A DNA stretch of 64,000 bases from Rhineura floridana (lineage: Eukaryota > Chordata > Lepidosauria > Squamata > Rhineuridae). The notes under the pieces were generated by a model. The model was not told the DNA's origin, did not search any database, and worked only from the letters and a program-made list of their open reading frames with translations. The stretch lies in contig NC_084482.1 in assembly GCF_030035675.1 (NCBI RefSeq), positions 74,623,120 through 74,687,119 of the forward strand, read 5' to 3'. A program made the position numbers and the translations under genes. Shown piece by piece: positions 58,660 to 64,000 of this stretch (its first letter is position 1; every line of letters starts with the position of its first letter).

Positions 58660-58775
58660 AGGGATGGGGAACTTGGGGTCCTCCAGATGTTGCTGGACTA
58701 CCTGCTTGTTGGCTGTGCTTGTTGGGGCTGATGGGAGTTGGAGTCCAATATCTAGAGGGCCACATATGTGTATAG
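58660..58775. mobile_element. hAT-like foldback MITE, degraded
   Basis: TCCTCCAGATGTTGCTGGAC and the mirrored GATGGGAGTTGGAGTCCAA arm. Confidence 0.55.
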
Positions 58776-59219
58776 GATTGTACAGTATTCTTTTTGTTAC
58801 ATATGTGTACACTGCCTGCAGACATTCGACTGAATGCATTTAGGTCCCTCCTGTACAGCATGTCTTCACTTGCTGCTGTTATGTCATGTGAATTAGGCTC
58901 ATATACTGTTAAACAGAAAGCAAGTTTCATCTCTATATTAACACAGTCTTAGCCAGTAAAACTCAGCTATATAAATAGTCTTTAAATGCTTCCAGTTTGG
59001 TCTTTGAGCATCTAGGTGAAAAGGAGTTCCAGAACTAGCAGGCAGCCACAAGAGCTAATGCTATGGTTATGAACTTTAAACAATGAAACGCTTTTGCTAT
59101 CATTGCTGGGAACAGGTTGAAGAAACCATGAAACAGAAATTATACTGCATCTGCCACTCCAGCATAGAATCCTCATGCTCATTGGGATCAATTCTGAATC
59201 TGTTGGATTACTGTCTCTA

Positions 59220-59320
59220 CTAAAGGCAGCAGTCTTGTGGCACCTCAACAACTAACAAATGTATTATGGCAGCAGTTTTTGTAGACTACAGCTCACATAA
59301 TCAGACACATGAAGTGTTAT
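59220..59320 (-). mobile_element. Penelope-like relic with decayed hammerhead region
   Basis: + strand CAGTCTTGTGGCACCTCAAC, TAACAAATGTATTATGGCAG and a decayed TTTTGTAGACTACAG..ATAATCAG segment match the reptile family whose intact form carries CTGATGA..GAAA on the minus strand. Confidence 0.5.
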
Positions 59321-59329
59321 CCTGAGTTG

Positions 59330-60350
59330 CAGAGAGGGTGGGGGGTTGTAAATGGTGAGGTCAGAAGGAAATGAAATGTGAAAAGTACAGATGGTGATAA
59401 TTACCTTATTAACAGTAGCCACACACACACAAAAGTTGTGTTGATAACAGACATTTTGGCATTGGTAAATCAATTAACACATGTTGTGTGATAAAAATCC
59501 ATTGTGTCTATCCACATTCATTTCTTGATAAATCATAATTTAGCTGTTAAACATAGCAGTCTCCCTTTATAGTTCCTCTCTTTTGATCAGGCTACCTTAA
59601 GTTATAGAGTGTCCTGGGAAGTTGAAATAGTCGCCTGCTGGTTTTTCAATACTGCTATTTGTGATGTCAGATTTGGGTTCATTTATTCTATTTGGTTTCC
59701 AGTGATACTTTTAATAACACCTTTTTTGAGGTTCAGTTATCATTTTTTCTCTCCCTCCTACCCTTGCTCCCTCTTCTCCTGTGGGGCCAGCCAAAGGTTT
59801 GCTGGCATTATGTTATCATGTCTTGGTTTGATAACTAATTCCTTCTGTTTATTCTCCGCCATATGCCAGGATGCCTGTGCTCGGGGAGGTAGAGGAATGC
59901 ATCTGGGCACTTGGCACTGAACGTGACCAGATGGAATCCCATAAAAGAAGCGGCACTGAGGATGCAACCACGCCAACACGGGCTGCTCCTTATAGCTCAC
60001 AGACAGAAGCTGTAGAAGCCCAAGATGAAAATCAGCAGAAGTGAACTGGGAATTCACTGCTTTGGAATTGTGGGGTTGCAAGACGTAATATGAAATCCAA
60101 AATGTTTCTAAAATGTGCCAGTTTTAGTAAATGACTTTGCTGCTTCTTATGGTCTGTTGCAGTGCTATTGGCTGGTAAACTGGGGATACTATCTATCTTA
60201 CCAATGTCAGCACAGATTTCAGTGTTGCAAGAGATCTCACTAGGTGGTGCTTGCTATTGAAATGAGACATAAGTTTCAGTGAGAAGTGTTCTAACATAGG
60301 GCTGCTGTTTGTATTAATTTTTTGTGCACATTAAAAATGTGAGATTTTTT
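59330..60350. other. intergenic sequence without a recognised gene
   Basis: Short open frames on both strands lack domains. No repeat ends seen. Confidence 0.35.
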
Positions 60351-60354
60351 AAAA

Positions 60355-60430
60355 AAATGATTTTATGGTGTTGTAAAAGATTCATAGGGTTGCCATAAGT
60401 CGTAGTCAACTTGGAGGTACATAACAACAA
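60355..60430 (+). mobile_element. BovB-type LINE/SINE tail
   Basis: GATTCATAGGGTTGCCATAA, GTCGTAGTCAACTTGG and ATAACAACAAAAAA form the BovB 3' end. Confidence 0.6.
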
Positions 60431-60797
60431 AAAAAGATATGTACCATGGCTCCAGGGGAGCTATAATTGGCCACCATTCTGTAATACTTGTGCATGCTTC
60501 AAAAATGCACATTTGTCTCATAATGCGTGAAGCAGTCCATGATAGTTGCTGAGACTAGAAAGTGCTGTGGGGCCAAACAGTGTTATGGAAAGCACAGTAT
60601 ATGCATATTATTTTGATGACCTTAATGCAGCAACAAAGGATGTTAACTGGGATCAGCAGTTTAGAGTGCCTTTCTGTTCTCTCTTCCCTGTACTAAAGGT
60701 CGGATTACAGCAGTTGGGGGCCCAGTTGCAGCCCTCAAAATAGGGTCCCCTTCCCCTCCAAAAGAAATGTGTGAAATAAGGTACCACTATATAAGTC

Positions 60798-60935
60798 TTG
60801 TGGTATCTTTAAAAGTTACAAAATCTGTTATGGCATCATATTTTGTTGTACCCATATGTTACTGTTTTGCCTTGCTACATCAATAAAAAAAGCTTTTAAA
60901 AATCTGTTATGGCATAAACTTTGTGGATGATAAAA
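60798..60935 (+). mobile_element. Penelope-like relic interrupted by a tiny retroposed insert
   Basis: AGTCTTGTGGTATCTTTAAA, 'CTGTTATGGCAT' and 'AAACTTTGTGGATGAT' follow the same family as 59220, interrupted at 60837-60898. Confidence 0.5.
60837..60898 (+). mobile_element. 62-bp retroposed 3' end of an unknown transcript
   Basis: Flanked by a perfect 17-base duplication AAAATCTGTTATGGCAT (60820-60836, 60899-60915). The insert contains AATAAA at 60882-60887 and ends A-rich, as a 5'-truncated cDNA copy would. Source transcript not recognised. Confidence 0.5.
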
Positions 60936-61161
60936 AATACTCTTGAGCATGTGCAGTTTCATAACTCTTGGCAGCACACAAACAAAAACATTTGCCACCC
61001 TTGATAAACAAAAAAATAAAATACTCTGAGCATGTGCAGTTTCACATTTTAAACTCACTTAACTCAGCATTGGTTTTGCTCAATTCCTGCATTGGGCCAG
61101 TCACTAACTCTAAACCCAAGTGGCTATTGTAAAATGGCTGCAAAAAGGGCTTGATTCCCAG

Positions 61162-61614
61162 CAGGGCTGTGGAGTCGGTACGCCAGACCTTTGACTCTGA
61201 CTCCTCTATTTTTCTACTGTCCGACTCCGACTCCAACTCCTTCATAAATGGCAAATGTATATTAACTAGTAATAACAAGTTTACTGTAATAAAATGGTAG
61301 CACAAGGCATTTCATCACCACCATGTGAATCCAGAGCTTGGAAAAGTTACTTTTTTAAAACTACAACTCCCATCAGTCCAAGGGATTGGGCTCATGGGAG
61401 TTGTAGTTCAAAAAAGTAACTTTTCCAAGCTCTGGATTCACGTGGTGGTGATGAAATGCCTTGTGCTACCATTTTACTACAGTAAATTTGCTATTACTAG
61501 TTAATATACATTTGCCATTTATGAAGGTGTCGGAGTCGGTACATTTCTACCGACTCAAACTCCACCCAAAATTGCTCCCGACTCTGACTCCACGACTCCG
61601 ACTCCACAGCCCTG
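61162..61614. mobile_element. 453-bp foldback hAT element with perfect 8-bp duplication
   Basis: Ends CAGGGCTGTGGAGTCGG and CCGACTCCACAGCCCTG. The arms run about 200 bases towards the centre at 61375-61395 with few mismatches, including 'GTGGTGATGAAATGCCTTGT'. ATTCCCAG flanks both ends (61154-61161, 61615-61622). Non-coding. Confidence 0.88.
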
Positions 61615-61622
61615 ATTCCCAG

Positions 61623-62035
61623 GCATCAAATTCTGGTTCCTTTAACTAGAGTAATGCATCTTTGTACTATAAAGGGCCATGTTTTTCTTCATCCCCCCTC
61701 CGCAAAGTAGTACAGTTCCAAGGCTTCAACCAATCTTACTTTGGCCTGATTATTGCATGTTTTATATGCATACATCTCAGTTGAACATCAATTGAGTCTA
61801 CTCCCAGGTTAGTGTGCACAAGGGGAGGAGTTCCTAAGTAATTCCTAAGAGGAGTTACCTTTCATTTTAAAAACGACTTTTTAAAAACTTTTTTACTTAT
61901 TTATTTTTACAGGTAAAATAGTAAGAAAAAGCATACAGCCAGTATTTTTCATAATTCCTCAATGAAAAAAATATATATATTCCTCCTTGCCAGTGTTCTG
62001 CCCCAATCGCAAAACCACTAAGATAACCATCAGAA
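61623..62035. other. intergenic sequence
   Basis: No gene seen. A fragment near 61790-61820 (TCTACTCCCAGGTTAGTGTG) belongs to the TA-type MITE family. Confidence 0.35.
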
Positions 62036-62039
62036 TTTT

Positions 62040-62130
62040 AAAATGTTATAGAATAATCATATATCCACTTACCTGGGAGCAAGTCCTCTGAACACAGAGA
62101 CTTACTTCTGAATACACACGTATATCATTG
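62040..62130. mobile_element. TA-type MITE relic
   Basis: CACTTACCTGGGAGCAAGTC and GACTTACTTCTGAATACAC match 26336-26427. Confidence 0.5.
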
Positions 62131-62299
62131 TACAATAAATTATATAGTGAATTCTTAATGAGTGCCTGGTCTATAACTCCTGCATAGCAAGACACATGGC
62201 TAAGCCTCTCTGCAAAATTTTCACATTTTGTATTTGCCATTTGAGGTGTGTGTGTGCGTGTGCGTGGGAGAGAGAGATTCTTTAACATTTACCCACACT

Positions 62300-62830
62300 T
62301 AGGATACAATCCAACTTGCTTTTACGCTGGGCTGAGGGGAGTTGGATGTGCTGGATCTGCAGCTGGGTCCCATGCCAGAGTAAGTCCCTCAGCCTGGCTC
62401 AGCCAGGATCCAGCTGGCTCAGCCGAGACCAGAGGAAGTGGAGTTGATGTAAGCCAGCACAAGGCCTGAAAAAGGGGTGTGTTAGGGGCATGTTGGGGGA
62501 AGGGCTGAAGTTAGGGGACTTAGGCCACATCCAACTCATGTTCAGAGTGCTCCTGCAAGTCCCAATCCAGGCAAAAGTTATGCTGGGGAAAAGGTCAGTC
62601 TAAGAAAATAATTGCGATAGAAGTAAATGGAGAGGACTTACTTCCCGGTAGGAGTATTTGGGAGAGCAGACTTTTACTTTCTGGTCCCTGCACACAGCTC
62701 CCAACTGAGCCGGCGTTCAGCAAACCCAGAGGCTCTTGAATAGCAACTGGATGTGGCAGAAGTTGCTCCAGCACAACTTATGATGGCTTCTCCTGAGTTG
62801 GATTGCTCTGCCCCTGTGTAGGAGTTCTAT
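62300..62830. mobile_element. possible larger MITE with 'ATCCAACT' ends
   Basis: AGGATACAATCCAACTTGC at the left and GAGTTGGATTGCTC at the right are inverted, with related motifs (CACATCCAACTCATG near 62525) inside. Ends are not fixed. Confidence 0.35.
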
Positions 62831-63325
62831 AGAAAATAACTTCAAGGGAGTACCTGATCTTAGATGAACCCATCATAGGAAAGTTGCATCCTGGTTGCCA
62901 GGAATAAAGTAATGGCAAACTACAGAGATTCCAGGAACTAGAAATGAGACAGAACCTCTTTATGACCCCAGGGGTTCCTATTTCCTGGTTCCAAACAACT
63001 CTGACTTCACTCATTGGTTAAAAACACAGAAAAGTTAGAGCAGCCTGACTGGCTCATCTCACAGAAACTGCTTGCCTGCACATTTTGCTTCATAACTTTC
63101 TTTCTAGAAGGCTGGAAAGTTCCCTTTTTAAAAAATTAAACGGAAGTTCAGAATCCAGACCTCTGCTGTCGGGCTCAGGTACAATTGCTCTAATATAATC
63201 TGTCCATGCTGGTACTTTTTAAGGACACTCGAGGCAAATTTGCCCAACACTTGTCCTCTAAAGAGTAATTCTTTGAGTGTGCCCTTCTTAATTGCTTTGA
63301 AGTCATCTTAAGTTTCCTAAGTAAT
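62831..63325. other. intergenic sequence
   Basis: No gene or repeat end recognised. Confidence 0.35.
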
Positions 63326-63608
63326 CAGGGTTGCCAGGTTCAGGGTCTGAGACTGATCCTGTATCTTTAGGAGAAGAGAAAGTCAGCCAAGTGCAGGTGT
63401 TCTTGCAACACTGTAATGGGAAAAACCACAAGGTGGAATTCCCCCTTCCCCCTGCACAACTTTTAAAGACACAGTTGTGCAGGGGGAAGGGGGAATTCCA
63501 CCTTGTGGTTTTTTCCATTACAGTGTTGCAAGAACACCTGCACTTAGCTGACTTTCTCTTCTCCTAAAGATACAGGATCAGTCTCAGACCCTGAACCTGG
63601 CAACCCTA
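63326..63608. mobile_element. near-perfect inverted repeat, about 134-bp arms
   Basis: Left arm AGGGTTGCCAGGTTCAGGG.. to ..CCCCCTGCACAAC is mirrored by the right arm ending CCTGAACCTGGCAACCCT, with about two mismatches and a spacer of roughly 14 bases. Flanks TAAGTAAT and TAAGTAGC match at 6 of 8 positions. A one-armed relative is at 43800-43943. Confidence 0.8.
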
Positions 63609-63879
63609 TAAGTAGCAGATAGCCAATGTTGGGGTACAGTCTTTTTGTGTATGTACCCAGGACATTGTTGGGACCAGTAATTGGTGAGAATTATGAAGAG
63701 TAAATGAATGCGTGCAGGTGAAGTTTGATTGAAGTATGAGTGTACTAGTGCGTTTGGAATTTGTGCGGATCTTGAGTAGTGGAATCCTATCTTACAGATG
63801 TTCATGTTTTATATATAGCATTTAATTTTGTTCAGTTTCCTCTGTAAACAGTTTAACAATCTTTTCTGATAAAAAGTGG
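63609..63879. other. intergenic sequence
   Basis: No gene or repeat recognised. Confidence 0.35.
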
Positions 63880-63960
63880 TATATAAATATTTATTTTATT
63901 TATTAATTTTATATCCTGCCCGTCGTCCTAGAAGGAGCCCCTGAAGTAAATGATAAAATA
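63880..63960 (-). mobile_element. LINE 3' terminus
   Basis: + strand AATTTTATATCCTGCCCGTCG and CCTAGAAGGAGCCC, the inverted end also seen at 12900. Confidence 0.5.
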
Positions 63961-64000
63961 AGTAAACAACACTAGTTAGAATCTGGATCTGTTCTGGTAA

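Overview
The window looks like nuclear DNA of a squamate reptile (a lizard or close relative). Two multi-exon vertebrate genes can be read through. The rest carries a typical squamate repeat load: tRNA-derived SINEs with a BovB-type tail, BovB/RTE, CR1, L2-clade and L1 LINE pieces, Penelope-like relics, many hAT and TA-flanked foldback MITEs, one nearly complete Ty3/Gypsy element and one solo LTR. The species cannot be named from the sequence.

Layout. 1-17 kb is gene-free repeat territory. It holds a Gypsy element at 1058-6383 with a 5-bp target duplication, a 1.5-kb hAT element at 9285-10785 with an 8-bp duplication, RTE and other LINE debris at 11.1-12.8 kb, and SINE and CR1 copies. About 17.4-17.9 kb is CpG-rich with a TATA box and a splice donor, and is the likely promoter and leader exon of PTGER1. 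The PTGER1 coding exons lie on + at 23081-23920 and 24697-24990, with a candidate poly(A) signal at 26562. A VCP/p97-like AAA ATPase gene lies convergently on the minus strand: start codon at 51989, stop at 27724, poly(A) signal at 27044-27049, CpG-island promoter around 51.9-52.3 kb. Its introns hold CR1, L2, SINE, MITE and Penelope-like insertions. 52.3-64 kb is again gene-free. It contains a five-copy minisatellite with long pyrimidine tracts (53.77-54.56 kb), an L1 3' end split by a solo LTR (57.6-58.2 kb), a 453-bp foldback hAT element with a perfect 8-bp duplication (61.16-61.61 kb) and a near-perfect 285-bp inverted repeat (63.3-63.6 kb).

Main result. All 18 coding exons of the VCP-like gene can be placed with GT-AG introns and compatible phases. 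They give an intact 808-codon frame (human VCP is 806 aa) with both AAA domains and all catalytic motifs. By comparison from memory it differs from human VCP at roughly 12% of positions. That is far more than is usual between vertebrate VCP orthologues, so it looks like an intact, constrained second VCP gene next to PTGER1 rather than VCP itself. The second notable item is a hammerhead-ribozyme-like motif in a Penelope-like insertion in intron 2 of that gene. No evidence links the functions of PTGER1 and the VCP-like gene; they are neighbours with facing 3' ends.
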